64,000 bases of DNA from Prevotella sp. 10(H) (GCF_000711235.1 NZ_JOMI01000009.1:186001-250000); one strand, 5' to 3'. Counted from the first letter of the stretch, positions 1-9,364 are shown. A program made the numbers and translations. Notes: a model not told the origin generated them from the sequence alone.

Positions 1-1
1 T

Positions 2-1489
2 AATCTTCGTTTCGATGATACAAATCCTGTAAAAGAAGATGTGGAGTATGTAGATTCTATAAAAGAAGATATAGAGTGGCTGGGCTACAAGTGGGAGAAT
101 GTATATTATGCATCCGACTATTTCGGCAAGCTGTGGGATTTTGCCGTTCAACTGATAAAAGAGGGTAAAGCTTATATCGATGAACAATCGGCTGAAGAAA
201 TCGCCAAGCAAAAAGGTACTCCTACACAGGCAGGAGTTAATAGCCCGTATCGCGACCGCCCGATTGAGGAAAGTCTCGACCTTTTCAATAAGATGAATGA
301 AGGCGTATTAGAAGAGGGAAGTATGGTGCTTCGTGCCAAAATAGATATGGCTTCACCGAATATGCATTTCCGCGACCCGATCATTTACAGGATTATCAAG
401 CATCCGCACCACCGTACGGGAAATAAATGGCAGGCATATCCGATGTACGACTTTGCCCATGGACAATGCGACTACTTCGAAGGAGTGACACATTCATTGT
501 GCACACTCGAATTTGAAGTACATCGCCCTTTATACGATTGGTTTATAGATCAGCTGGCATCAGACGATTATCGCCCGCATCAGTACGAATTCAATAAGTT
601 ACAGTTTACATATACCCTTCTCAGCAAGCGTAATCTGCGCCGTATGGTAGAAGAGAGGATACTTACAGGATGGGATGACCCGCGTATGCCTACGCTTGTC
701 GGCTTCCGCCGCAGGGGATATACGCCTGAGGCGATTCATAACCTGATAGACCGCATCGGCTATACCAAATATGACGGTGTGATAGACATAGGTTTGCTGG
801 AATATGCCGTACGTGAAGATCTGAATAAACGGGTTAACCGTGTATCGGCAGTACTTAACCCTGTAAAACTGGTTATCACGAACTATCCGGAAGGGCAGAC
901 TGAAAAAATGGAGGCTCAGAATAATCCGGAAGACGAAAGTGCAGGTACACATCACGTATTATTCTCCCGCGAACTGTTTATTGAGCGTGACGACTTTATG
1001 GAAGATGCCCCTAAGAAATATTTCCGCCTGACTCCCGGCAACGAAGTTCGTCTGAAAAATGCCTATATCGTAAAATGTACAGGTTGCAAAAAAGATGAGG
1101 ACGGCAATGTTACGGAAGTATATGCCGAATATGATGACCAGACCAAGAGCGGTATGCCTCAGAGCAGCCGCAAAGTAAAAGGCACTATCCATTGGGTATC
1201 GACAGAAGATTGTTTCGATGCCGAAGTGCGCCTATACGACCGTCTGTTTATGGTGGAGAATCCGGCAGATGACGGACGCGATATTATCGAATTACTCAAT
1301 CCCGATTCTTTAAAAGTGCTTCAGGGCTGCAAAATGGAATCCTATCTGAAAGATGCGAAGGCAGGAGACAAGTTCCAGTTTCAGCGTACCGGATATTTTT
1401 GTGTCGACCGTGATTCAACTGCTGACAATATGGTTTTCAACCGCACGGTTTCGCTGAAAGATTCATGGGCAAAAGCAAAAGATAAGTAA
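2..1489 (+). CDS. glnS: glutaminyl-tRNA synthetase, 5' end missing
   Basis: Charges tRNA-Gln with glutamine in the cytoplasm. The reading frame is open from base 2, so the gene begins outside the window; the first GTG at 41 is internal. The first visible residues (NLRFDDTNP) are a signature of the class I GlnRS/GluRS catalytic core. LLSKRNL, near base 620, is the KMSKS-equivalent loop in the form typical of GlnRS. The C-terminal half is the two-beta-barrel anticodon-binding region. About 495 codons are present against a usual 555-580, so the HIGH motif lies off the left edge. A free-standing glnS is normal in Bacteroidales. The identification is secure; the start cannot be seen. Confidence 0.95.
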   Translation, partial: NLRFDDTNPVKEDVEYVDSIKEDIEWLGYKWENVYYASDYFGKLWDFAVQLIKEGKAYIDEQSAEEIAKQKGTPTQAGVNSPYRDRPIEESLDLFNKMNEGVLEEGSMVLRAKIDMASPNMHFRDPIIYRIIKHPHHRTGNKWQAYPMYDFAHGQCDYFEGVTHSLCTLEFEVHRPLYDWFIDQLASDDYRPHQYEFNKLQFTYTLLSKRNLRRMVEERILTGWDDPRMPTLVGFRRRGYTPEAIHNLIDRIGYTKYDGVIDIGLLEYAVREDLNKRVNRVSAVLNPVKLVITNYPEGQTEKMEAQNNPEDESAGTHHVLFSRELFIERDDFMEDAPKKYFRLTPGNEVRLKNAYIVKCTGCKKDEDGNVTEVYAEYDDQTKSGMPQSSRKVKGTIHWVSTEDCFDAEVRLYDRLFMVENPADDGRDIIELLNPDSLKVLQGCKMESYLKDAKAGDKFQFQRTGYFCVDRDSTADNMVFNRTVSLKDSWAKAKDK

Positions 1490-1838
1490 AGATTTTTATC
1501 TATATTATTTTTAGCTGTTAGCTTTTAGCCGATAGCTACTAACTCTTTAGTATAGATTTTTTAGTCATAAGTTACAGGATTATTAATTGTTCATTATTTG
1601 ATCGCTTTCGTCATTGGCACATTGGCATATCTACTAATTAGCACATTGATTTCCGTTACTATCGTTACTTTTTAACTATATATTGTTAATTAATGTAAAT
1701 TAATAAAGAATTATTTCATTACATTAGCTTTGTAAATTGTTTTGTAATTTAAGATGATAGGATAAATTCAATGATATAATTATTATTAATTGATACCCGT
1801 TACCTTTGTTACTTTTTTAAATTAAAACAGCACCACGC
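1490..1838. repeat. intergenic region with dispersed AT-rich repeat
   Basis: No gene is seen here. Bases about 1511-1600 (the 'agctgttagcttttagccga' type, then 'ttacaggattattaattgttcatt') recur in diverged form at about 34411-34520. The motif gttac-n5-gttactttttaa occurs near 1656 and 1799 and again near 34539 and 34638. TAnnTTTG-type -7 boxes lie at 1725-1732 and 1801-1808, and the second is well placed to drive the TPR gene that starts at 1839. Confidence 0.55.
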
Positions 1839-3254
1839 ATGCCGGATAAAGATATATCAACACTTGTAAAAAGATACAAACAGGCTTTGGAATCGGGAAA
1901 GAATGCCTATTTCGATGCCGATGAATTCAGCGATCTGGCAGATTATTTCGATCAGCAGGATGATCTGGATACTGCCAGAAAAGTCATAGACGCAGGGCTT
2001 GCCATTCATCCGAATAATACTCCTTTAATTGTAAAGAAAGCCAAGCTTGCCGTATATGACGGGGAGTATGAACTTGCCCTTTCATTACTGGACGGTTCAA
2101 CGGAATACGATTTCGATTTATACCTGTTGCGTATAGAGTGTTATCTCCAACTGGAACAATATGCCGATGCTTTCCGCTATTCGGAAGAATTACTTGAAAA
2201 AGAAGATACCGAAATACTCGATAATGTATTTGCCGAATTGGGATTTCTCCATGTCGAGGCCGATTGCTTCAAAGAAGCTGTGCTGTATTTCAATGAAAGC
2301 CTGAAATACGATCCCGAAAATATAGAAGTATTATCCGATCTGGCATATGCACATGAAATGCTGTCCGATTTCGAATCGGCTATTCAGACTACTAATAAGA
2401 TACTCGATATAGAGCCTTATACTTATGAGGCGTGGATTAATCTCGGTAAACTATATTCATTGACGGAAGAGTATGAGAAAGCAATAGATGCTTTTGATTT
2501 TGCACTGACTATCAAAGATTCTGATACGAATGTCCTCAAACTCAAAGCGCACTGTCTTTCATTATCAGGAAGGGTAGAAGAAGCTATAGAAATATTTAAG
2601 GAACTTCTGCGTAACGATGAGAAAGATACCTCTATTTATTTCTTATTATCGGAATGCTACGAATCATTGGAAATGTATGATGAAGCCCTGCATTGTCTCG
2701 CTCAATATGAAAAGGCAGAGGGAGAAAGCGTAGAATTACTTACCAAGCAGGCATATGTTTATCTTGAAAAGGGAGATTATAAAAAGGCGATGTCTATTGC
2801 TGAGAAAGGTATAAGGGAAAGTCCTTATTCGCTCGATCTGAATATGATTGCGGGCGAGATAGAATTCGATCAGCAGAATTACAAAGAGGCGGAAATATAT
2901 TTTTTAAGCGTTTACAATCAGAATCAGGATAATTTCCAACTGCTCGACAGGCTGGCTATGGTATATATCAAAGAGGAAGATTACCAGCAAGCCGCTTATT
3001 ATACCGAGAAATTACTGGAACTGGATGCAGATAATCTGGCAATAAAACAACGTTTGGCCTTGTTGTATTTCGAATTGGGAGATGAAATGGAATTCAATAT
3101 TATACTGGATCAGTTTACAGATAAGGAATTGATGACTTTATTCGAACTGATGTACACGCCCCAGTCGCCAGAAAATTTTGACCGCAAAATGCTTATTTCA
3201 TATCTTAACAAGGCTCGTGAAGCCCGTACGTTATTTAAGAATCTGAAACACTGA
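1839..3254 (+). CDS. tetratricopeptide repeat protein
   Basis: A 471-residue cytoplasmic protein built almost entirely of TPR units, probably 11-12. Many show the W/L-G-Y-A-F-A-P pattern, for example around residues 160-200 and 230-270. There is no signal peptide, membrane segment or enzymatic domain, so it is presumably a scaffold for protein-protein contacts. ATG 1839 is the first start after a promoter-like TACCTTTG at 1801-1808, giving a leader of about 25 bases. The gene ends 3 bases from the end of the convergent MFS gene. Partner and process cannot be read from the sequence. Confidence 0.85.
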   Translation: MPDKDISTLVKRYKQALESGKNAYFDADEFSDLADYFDQQDDLDTARKVIDAGLAIHPNNTPLIVKKAKLAVYDGEYELALSLLDGSTEYDFDLYLLRIECYLQLEQYADAFRYSEELLEKEDTEILDNVFAELGFLHVEADCFKEAVLYFNESLKYDPENIEVLSDLAYAHEMLSDFESAIQTTNKILDIEPYTYEAWINLGKLYSLTEEYEKAIDAFDFALTIKDSDTNVLKLKAHCLSLSGRVEEAIEIFKELLRNDEKDTSIYFLLSECYESLEMYDEALHCLAQYEKAEGESVELLTKQAYVYLEKGDYKKAMSIAEKGIRESPYSLDLNMIAGEIEFDQQNYKEAEIYFLSVYNQNQDNFQLLDRLAMVYIKEEDYQQAAYYTEKLLELDADNLAIKQRLALLYFELGDEMEFNIILDQFTDKELMTLFELMYTPQSPENFDRKMLISYLNKAREARTLFKNLKH

Positions 3255-3257
3255 TAC

Positions 3258-4451
3258 TTATATTTTTTTGGTATTCGGTAGGAATACCGCCACCAGTCCG
3301 ATAAGCGGCAGATAAGCACAGATATCATATACGTATTGTATACTTGTATTGTCGGCTACCTTTCCCAATACGGCAGAGGCTACTCCTGCAATTCCGAAGG
3401 CCAGTCCGAAAAACAGGCCTCCGATCAATCCGACTTTTCCCGGTACCAGTTCCTGTGCATACACCAGTATAGCAGAAAAGGCGGAAGATAATATAAGCCC
3501 GATAAAGATGCTCAGTATGCATGTCCACATCAGCCCTACATGAGGCATAATAAGGGCAAAGGGAGCCGTTCCCAGTATAGATACCCAGATGACATATTTG
3601 CGGCCGATGCGGTCACCAACAGGCCCTCCGATTATGGTACCCAAAGCTACGGCAAAGAGGAATGCAAAGAGATACAGCTGTGCATCATGTACTGACAGTC
3701 CGAATTTATCGATGAGATAGAACATATAGTAGCTGTTTAGGCTGGCCATGTATACATATTTCGAGAAGATAAGTATCAGTAGAATCGAGATAGCAAAGGC
3801 TGTCTTTCGCGGGGAATAGACAGAAGTTTTATTTATATTGCTATTATCTTTTGATACAGGTTTTAAGCGGTATAAATTGGCCTTATACCATTTGCTGATG
3901 ACAAGCATAATGCCGATACATACAAGGGCAATAATGGACAGCCAACCGATATTGCGTTGCCCGTAGGGGGTTATTATCCATAGAGCGAGTAAAGGGCCAA
4001 TCGAAGAGCCGAAATTGCCTCCCACCTGAAAGAGCGATTGTGCCAGACCATGTTTTCCGCCGGATGCAAGGTAGGCGAGCCGCGATGCTTCGGGATGAAA
4101 GATAGAAGAGCCCATTCCGGTAATGAATACGGCAATGAGTACATGTATAAAATCGTTAGCCATAGATAATGACAGAATACCTATCATGGTGAATGTCATG
4201 CCTACGGGCAATGAGTATGGTTGAGGCTTTTTGTCGGTAATAAGACCTACTATAGGCTGGAAAAGCGAAGATGATAATTGGAAAACGAGTGTTATCAATC
4301 CTATCTGCGTAAAGTCGAGTAACAAAGAATCTTTCAGAAGAGGATAAACAGCCGAAATAATGGACTGCAGCATGTCATTGAACATATGGCATACTGCCAG
4401 CAGTGAGAGTATAGTGAAGGCCGTACCGGTAGTACGGGAAGTTGTATTCAT
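3258..4451 (-). CDS. MFS transporter, fosmidomycin-resistance (Fsr) type
   Basis: A 397-residue inner-membrane protein with about 12 predicted transmembrane segments. The N-terminal helix (HMFNDMLQSIISAVYPLLK) and the segment with the GSSIFHPEASRLA motif are characteristic of the Fsr branch of the major facilitator superfamily. The loop GDRIGRK (about residue 280) is the second-half version of MFS motif A. Members efflux fosmidomycin and other small molecules; the substrate here is unknown. It stands alone, converging on the TPR gene. Confidence 0.85.
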   Translation of the reverse strand: MNTTSRTTGTAFTILSLLAVCHMFNDMLQSIISAVYPLLKDSLLLDFTQIGLITLVFQLSSSLFQPIVGLITDKKPQPYSLPVGMTFTMIGILSLSMANDFIHVLIAVFITGMGSSIFHPEASRLAYLASGGKHGLAQSLFQVGGNFGSSIGPLLALWIITPYGQRNIGWLSIIALVCIGIMLVISKWYKANLYRLKPVSKDNSNINKTSVYSPRKTAFAISILLILIFSKYVYMASLNSYYMFYLIDKFGLSVHDAQLYLFAFLFAVALGTIIGGPVGDRIGRKYVIWVSILGTAPFALIMPHVGLMWTCILSIFIGLILSSAFSAILVYAQELVPGKVGLIGGLFFGLAFGIAGVASAVLGKVADNTSIQYVYDICAYLPLIGLVAVFLPNTKKI

Positions 4452-4531
4452 TGCGGATAGTTTAAAAAGTCTGCAAAGATATAACTAATATTTATCAATA
4501 TGTACTATTCCTATAGGCTTAACCTTATATA

Positions 4532-4562
4532 AAGAAAAAAGTAAGACTGTCAAAGCCTTACT
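4532..4562 (-). terminator. rho-independent terminator of the copper-protein gene
   Basis: On the minus strand, gtaag(g)ct and ag(t)cttac form a short stem with one mismatch around a 5-base loop, directly followed by a run of T (plus-strand A run 4534-4540). It sits 27 bases beyond the stop codon at 4589. Confidence 0.6.
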
Positions 4563-4588
4563 TCTTATATCAATATTTCCTGTAATAA

Positions 4589-4915
4589 TCAAGCCGCGTA
4601 TGCTTTACATGCTTCTGCACAGTGCTCGCATACCTTAGTACATTCCTGACAGTGCTCATTATTATGCTTTTTACACTCTTGAGCACATTCACTGCATATT
4701 CTTGCACATACCTGCAATATATCCATTGTGAAAGAACTGTTGGATGCAAGCAGTGATAAAGTCACACTGCAGACCTCTGCGCATTCTTTATCGAGCTTTA
4801 TACATTTTGCCATCATCTTTACATCCTCTTCATGCAGGCATGAGTCGAAACAGTAGTTACACATTGCCTGACAATTAGCCAATACAGTGGCCAGATCCAT
4901 TACTTTTTTTTCCAT
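4589..4915 (-). CDS. four-helix bundle copper-binding protein (DUF326/Csp type)
   Basis: A 108-residue cytosolic protein unusually rich in cysteine. Pairs and singles (CQAMCNYC, CLHEED, CIKLDKEC, CARICSEC, CQEC, CEHC) are spaced so that they face the inside of a four-helix bundle. This is the pattern of the DUF326/Csp copper-storage family, which binds many Cu(I) ions through cysteine thiolates. There is no signal peptide or Tat motif, so it is a cytosolic (Csp3-like) type. It is a single gene with its own terminator. Family membership is clear; copper as the physiological metal is inferred from the family. Confidence 0.85.
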   Translation of the reverse strand: MEKKVMDLATVLANCQAMCNYCFDSCLHEEDVKMMAKCIKLDKECAEVCSVTLSLLASNSSFTMDILQVCARICSECAQECKKHNNEHCQECTKVCEHCAEACKAYAA

Positions 4916-4940
4916 CTGTTCTCTATTTATTGATTATATA

Positions 4941-5987
4941 TTATATAAATTTGAGGCATACCGGCTGGTCGATGTAGATATCTTTCTTTATATGAGTAAG
5001 CGTCCCATTGTTCGGGTTTATCTTATATATCTCTATTACTTCGCTATCGCGACAGGCAGCAAGCAGGAATTTACCGTTAGGGGTTATCAGCAGGTTTTGC
5101 GGACGCATTCCGGTATATTGGAAACCTACTTTAGTCAGCCTTCCGGTGAGGTCATCGATACAGAATATAGTAATTCCGTCTCCTTCCAACTTGTTTGAGG
5201 TATATAGGAAATGACCGCTCGGGCAAATAGCTATATCTCCGCCTTTGGCATCGGACTTATCTGCCCTGATAATCTGTAACTCTTCGAGATTGCCGTTCTT
5301 ATAAGAAAATGCCATAACTGCTCCCGACAATTGATTGATAAGGTAAAAGAACCGTCCGCAAGGATGAAAAATGAAATGCCGTGGGCCTGAACCTTCCGGT
5401 ACATTGTATTGCTTACGGGTAGACTTTCGTATATAATTATCTTTCTCATTCGGATTAACTTCAAACCGATAGATCTTATCGGTACCTTGGTCAGTAGCAA
5501 AAATGTATTTCTGATCGGGGGAAAAGTTAACACATTGAATGTGTGCTTCCTCTTTGTTTTCTGCAGTGATATTTTTTCCTTCAAATTCGATAACCTGAGA
5601 AGCTTCATATATAGGCCCGTATGTATTCACATCGAATACATTAATACTTCCTCCTTTGTGATTAGCAGTAAGAATACGTGAGCGGAAACAGTCGGTTGTT
5701 ATATTGCATGGGCCTTCTCCGATGGTAGGCTTCCTGTTGAGCAACGTCAGTTTCTCCTTATTCTGGTCAAAAAAGAATGCATTTACAAATGAGGGCTTTT
5801 CCTCATTTTCCGATACGGCATAGACATACCTGCGACTATTACAGGCAACCATATGCGAAGGATTCTCCACATTTATCATGCTGGTATACTCCGAATCTCC
5901 GGACTGAAGATTAAACCTGTATATATAGATTCCTTTACTGCTTCCGGAAGTGTATGTCCCGGCAAATAGATGTAATACGTCGTTCAT
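4941..5987 (-). CDS. lactonase family protein (6-phosphogluconolactonase-type beta-propeller)
   Basis: About 348 residues of the seven-bladed Lactonase family (PF10282), which contains YbhE/Pgl-type lactonases hydrolysing (phospho)gluconolactone. Blade repeats such as GEGPCNITTD, GPRHFIFHPCG, GGDIAICPSG and GMRPQNLLITPNG are visible. I chose ATG 5987 rather than the in-frame ATG at 6095 because the latter would lie deep in the SDR gene and adds non-homologous residues. It then starts 2 bases after the stop of the SDR gene. The pairing with a glucose-1-dehydrogenase-like SDR suggests a glucose -> gluconolactone -> gluconate route; which sugar acid is used is not known. Confidence 0.8.
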   Translation of the reverse strand: MNDVLHLFAGTYTSGSSKGIYIYRFNLQSGDSEYTSMINVENPSHMVACNSRRYVYAVSENEEKPSFVNAFFFDQNKEKLTLLNRKPTIGEGPCNITTDCFRSRILTANHKGGSINVFDVNTYGPIYEASQVIEFEGKNITAENKEEAHIQCVNFSPDQKYIFATDQGTDKIYRFEVNPNEKDNYIRKSTRKQYNVPEGSGPRHFIFHPCGRFFYLINQLSGAVMAFSYKNGNLEELQIIRADKSDAKGGDIAICPSGHFLYTSNKLEGDGITIFCIDDLTGRLTKVGFQYTGMRPQNLLITPNGKFLLAACRDSEVIEIYKINPNNGTLTHIKKDIYIDQPVCLKFI

Positions 5988-5989
5988 AT

Positions 5990-6781
5990 TTATATGTCTA
6001 AAAAGATATCGTCGGGCGAAGGATATAATAAAAGTCCTCCGTCGGCATATATTGTTGTTCCCGTAACATAACTCGATTCGTCGGATGCCAGCCATGCCGC
6101 TACATTGGCAATCTGATAGGGCGAACCTATATATCCCAAAGGAATTGCTTTTTCGTCCTTCTCCCTTTGTTTAGGATCGGAAGTGCTGTTTTCATTGATA
6201 GGAGTATCTATTCCTCCCGGGCCGATTGCATTCACTCTTATTCCTTTTTTTGCATATTCGCGGGCAAGGGTCTGGGTCAGTAATTTCACTCCTCCCTTGC
6301 TTGCTGCATAATGCACATACGTAGGACGTGGTATTATTTCGTGCACGCTCGATATATTGATTATATTTCCTTTCTTGTCTTTACTAAGAAAATATTTGAG
6401 AGCTTCTCTCGATCCCAGAAATACCCCTGTAAGGTTCGTATCGATAACCGACTGCCATTCTTCCAACGGCATTTCGTGTGAAGAAAAGGCCTTCTGCTTT
6501 CCGGCGTTATTCACCCATACGTCTACATCGCCATATTCTTCGATAGCCGTTTGTAGTAATAAGGCAGCTTCTTCCTCGTTTTTCATATCTGCACGCACGG
6601 CTATAGCATGACTGCCTATATGTTCAATTTTATCTACAATTTTGTCTGCAGAATCTTTGTCGTGATAGTAATTTATTACCACGTTCATGCCTTCCTTAGC
6701 GAATCGTTCGGCTATGGCCGCACCAATACCAGAGGAAGAGCCGGTTACAACACCGGTCTTTCCATTCAGATCGTTGTACAT
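5990..6781 (-). CDS. SDR oxidoreductase, glucose 1-dehydrogenase-like
   Basis: A 263-residue classical short-chain dehydrogenase. TGSSSGIG (residues 13-20) is the Rossmann cofactor loop, NNAG lies at 91-94, the catalytic Ser is at 144/145 and the Tyr-x3-Lys is Y158/K162. The overall pattern (IGPGGIDTPIN, the C-terminal YVTGTTIYADGG) matches bacterial glucose 1-dehydrogenases. It is the first gene of a two-gene operon with the lactonase that would hydrolyse its product. The SDR class is certain. The substrate is inferred from similarity and context, and other polyols or sugars are possible. Confidence 0.85.
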   Translation of the reverse strand: MYNDLNGKTGVVTGSSSGIGAAIAERFAKEGMNVVINYYHDKDSADKIVDKIEHIGSHAIAVRADMKNEEEAALLLQTAIEEYGDVDVWVNNAGKQKAFSSHEMPLEEWQSVIDTNLTGVFLGSREALKYFLSKDKKGNIINISSVHEIIPRPTYVHYAASKGGVKLLTQTLAREYAKKGIRVNAIGPGGIDTPINENSTSDPKQREKDEKAIPLGYIGSPYQIANVAAWLASDESSYVTGTTIYADGGLLLYPSPDDIFLDI

Positions 6782-6805
6782 TTATTTCGGTTTATTGAAG
6801 TGAGA

Positions 6806-7351
6806 CTATCTGTTATGCTCTACCCATACAAGCTTCGAAACATCATAACCCAATTCGATAGCTCGGCGAAGATATTCTAGTTTTACATCTTCCGGCATTG
6901 ATTTCTCTTTCGATAAGAGCCACATATAATTCCTGTTCTTTCCTACAACCAACGCATGCTTATATTTAGAATCGATAGCGATAACATTGTATCCGGAGTA
7001 GATAGGTCCCCAGAATGACACTTTTAAGCGGGCTTCGTCCGGTTCGTTTACGAATCTGGCTACGCCTACAGCTACCTCTTCTTTCTTCTTTTTAGGGTTA
7101 TAGCCCTTGTTTACCACTTTTACTGTCTTGTCTTCGTTCAGTGAATATTCGGCAGTGGTATTGTTCAGATTCTTTTCGAATCTGTAGTCGAGCCGTGCAA
7201 TCTCATACCATTTTCCCAGATATTTTTTCAGATTGAATGGCCTTACAGGCACTGCGCCTTTAGGTATTGTCTTAAGTGATTTATATATTGCCAGAGCTGC
7301 TCCGGCCAGTATTATCCCGCCAATAGCTAAATTTCTATTCTTCATATTCAT
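6806..7351 (-). CDS. lipocalin family protein (Blc-like), membrane-anchored
   Basis: A 181-residue lipocalin. The signature GKWYEIARL (residues 46-54) is the GxW motif of the first strand, and NRNYMWLLSK matches the conserved Blc segment. Blc proteins bind fatty acids or lysophospholipids. Unlike E. coli Blc there is no lipobox cysteine; an N-terminal hydrophobic segment (residues 8-24) probably anchors it. The start could be 7351 or the second ATG at 7345. It is 24 bases upstream of the SDR operon on the same strand, so co-transcription is plausible. Confidence 0.8.
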   Translation of the reverse strand: MNMKNRNLAIGGIILAGAALAIYKSLKTIPKGAVPVRPFNLKKYLGKWYEIARLDYRFEKNLNNTTAEYSLNEDKTVKVVNKGYNPKKKKEEVAVGVARFVNEPDEARLKVSFWGPIYSGYNVIAIDSKYKHALVVGKNRNYMWLLSKEKSMPEDVKLEYLRRAIELGYDVSKLVWVEHNR

Positions 7352-7550
7352 AACTAAAATGTTGTTTGTTAAAAAATAATATAAACTCGGGGGATATTAT
7401 CTAAGTCACCTATAAATAAGAGACTTGTTTGTTAACGCATAACAGAAGCTAAATGTTTGATATAAAAAGTTTTTTTTGCTTTTGTATCTGTACTATATCC
7501 TTTTCACCAAAGATGTCCGTTTTATACACCCAAAACAGAAATATATCATC

Positions 7551-7558
7551 TATTTTTG
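7551..7558 (+). promoter_or_regulatory. Bacteroidota -7 promoter box for the AraC gene
   Basis: TATTTTTG matches TAnnTTTG and lies 12 bases upstream of ATG 7570, which implies a very short leader. No clear TTTG is seen at the ideal -33 spacing. Confidence 0.4.
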
Positions 7559-7569
7559 CTTGTTGACAT

Positions 7570-8406
7570 ATGGATAATTTTCAGGTTATAGAACCCTCAC
7601 CATTACTTGCACCCTATGTAAAGCAATATTGGTTTTTGTCGTTGGAGGATGCACAAATAAGTTCCCAACGGCTTATCCCTTTCGGCCATACGATGCTGAC
7701 TATTCACCGGAATAGGCAAACAGGTACGAATAATACAATTTCCTGCTTTTCAGGGCAGGGCATGCAATATATAGATTTATCCTATTCGGGGAATGTTGAT
7801 TTTATTTCCATAGTTTTCCAGCCTGCCGGAGCAATGGCTTTTTTCTATATACCTATCTATGAACTTTGTAATTCCTATATTGAGATTGATGCATTGTCCG
7901 ATTCAGAAGTAACAGAATTGAAAGACCAATTGATAGAGACTGCAGATAATGATACGTGCATCCGTATAATTGAAGATTTCCTATTGAAAAGACTTTATCG
8001 GTTTACTAATCATCATCACCGTTTATCTGCAGTTATAAAATCAATTGATAGCGGTGAGAGTAATATGTCAAATTTGGCACAAACAGCTTGTCTGGGATAT
8101 AAACAATTCAGCCGTCTTTTTAAAGAATATATAGGAATCAATCCCAATGATTTTATACGTATAGTGCGCTTTCAGAAAGCGGCAAGTCTTATACAGACAT
8201 GTGCGGATATAGCTTTAATGCAACTGGCTATCGAAACCGGATATACCGATAAATCCCATCTTATCAGGGAATTTAAAACTTTTACAGGTTATACCCCTAG
8301 GGAATATTTATCCCTTTGCGATCCTTATTCGGATTATCATTCCTTATTTCGGTCGGCGTTTTTGGATGCTCCTACTCACTCGATTATAAAAACAGATATG
8401 CTATGA
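7570..8406 (+). CDS. AraC family transcriptional regulator
   Basis: A 278-residue regulator. The N-terminal ~150 residues resemble the DUF6597 sensor domain (SPLLAPYVKQYW; later the IVFQPAGAMAFF segment). The C-terminal ~100 residues are an AraC double helix-turn-helix: MSNLAQTACLGYKQFSRLFKEY for the first HTH, and LAIETGYTDKSHLIREFK followed by the typical GYTPREY end. Its stop overlaps the start of the next gene by 4 bases (ATGA), so the two are translationally coupled and the regulator probably governs the oxidoreductase. Confidence 0.88.
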   Translation: MDNFQVIEPSPLLAPYVKQYWFLSLEDAQISSQRLIPFGHTMLTIHRNRQTGTNNTISCFSGQGMQYIDLSYSGNVDFISIVFQPAGAMAFFYIPIYELCNSYIEIDALSDSEVTELKDQLIETADNDTCIRIIEDFLLKRLYRFTNHHHRLSAVIKSIDSGESNMSNLAQTACLGYKQFSRLFKEYIGINPNDFIRIVRFQKAASLIQTCADIALMQLAIETGYTDKSHLIREFKTFTGYTPREYLSLCDPYSDYHSLFRSAFLDAPTHSIIKTDML

Positions 8407-9356
8407 AAATATTGATTTACGGAGCAGGCGTAATAGGCGTTACTTATGGCTGGCAGTTATGCAAAGCCGGATATGATATAACAATGCTTGTAAGAGAAGA
8501 CAGAAAAAGTGAAGTAGAAACAAACGGTATTACTATCCACTATACCGATTACAGAAACGGCCAAAAACAAACTGGCGAAGAAACCTTTTTCCCGAAAGTA
8601 ACAGATCCATTGACTCCGGATCACGGCTTCGAATACATCCTTATATGTGTGAATTATCTGAATCTAAAAGAAGTGCTACCTGTATTGAAAGATTGCGCAG
8701 GGGAAGCGCACATACTGTTTTTTCAGAATATATGGGATGATTTTGAAGAGATTGCGAAACATCTTAATTCTGAGCAATATTTCTTCGGCTTTCCTTTTAT
8801 GGCGGGTGGGGGTAAATCTTCTGATACTGTGAATACTGTCATCTCCGGTTCGAAGTATTCAAAAACTATGCTGGGAGAATCTAACGGAGAAGTAAGCCCG
8901 CGCATACAAAAACTCTCAGATGCATTAGAGAAAGCCGATATGAAGCCTTTTATCTCATCCCAAATTATCGACTGGCTTGTTCCTCATTGTGTATTTATTG
9001 CAGCGCTTTCAGCCGGAGTATTAAGTGCGGGAGGTACAATGGAAAGATTTCTGAAAAATACTACTCTCATTAAGAAGTCGGTAAAAGCAATCAGAGAAGG
9101 CTTTCAAATATCATGTAGAAGGGGGATAGACCCTAAAAAAGAGAAGGTAAATAAGTTATACTATCTACCTTTTTTTATCTGTATCCCGATAATGAAAAAG
9201 ATATTCAGTAATGAGGATATGAGCCTCATGCTTGACGGATATCTAAGCTCTTCGCACAAAGAAATAACAAAGATGCTGGAGGATATAATTAATAGCGGAG
9301 AAAAATATAGTGTAGATACAAGGAATCTACAGGAGTTGAGAGACAGTATTATTTAG
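8403..9356 (+). CDS. ketopantoate reductase family (ApbA/PanE-like) protein
   Basis: About 317 residues. ATG 8403 gives an N-terminus MKILIYGAGVIG with the NAD(P) Rossmann motif GxGxxG at residues 7-12; the longer in-frame start (8316) lies inside the AraC gene and is rejected. The ApbA N-terminal segment (YILICVNYLNLKEVLPVLK) and a helical C-terminal half are visible. True PanE reduces ketopantoate in pantothenate synthesis, but a second catalytic PanE pattern is weak, and the coupling to an AraC regulator suggests a specialised reductase. Function beyond the family is not assigned. Confidence 0.75.
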   Translation: MKILIYGAGVIGVTYGWQLCKAGYDITMLVREDRKSEVETNGITIHYTDYRNGQKQTGEETFFPKVTDPLTPDHGFEYILICVNYLNLKEVLPVLKDCAGEAHILFFQNIWDDFEEIAKHLNSEQYFFGFPFMAGGGKSSDTVNTVISGSKYSKTMLGESNGEVSPRIQKLSDALEKADMKPFISSQIIDWLVPHCVFIAALSAGVLSAGGTMERFLKNTTLIKKSVKAIREGFQISCRRGIDPKKEKVNKLYYLPFFICIPIMKKIFSNEDMSLMLDGYLSSSHKEITKMLEDIINSGEKYSVDTRNLQELRDSII

Positions 9357-9364
9357 AATTTATA

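Noticed and set aside
3110-3328. Small antisense frame over the TPR/MFS junction
   Set aside because: It is a shadow of two strongly coding convergent genes.
4941-6095. Longer form of the lactonase starting at 6095
   Set aside because: The extra 36 residues lie inside the SDR gene and do not resemble the family; ATG 5987 is 2 bases after the SDR stop.
8316-8402. Upstream start for the ApbA-like gene
   Set aside because: It would overlap the AraC coding region by 90 bases and displace the Rossmann motif from the N-terminus; the ATGA overlap start at 8403 is natural.
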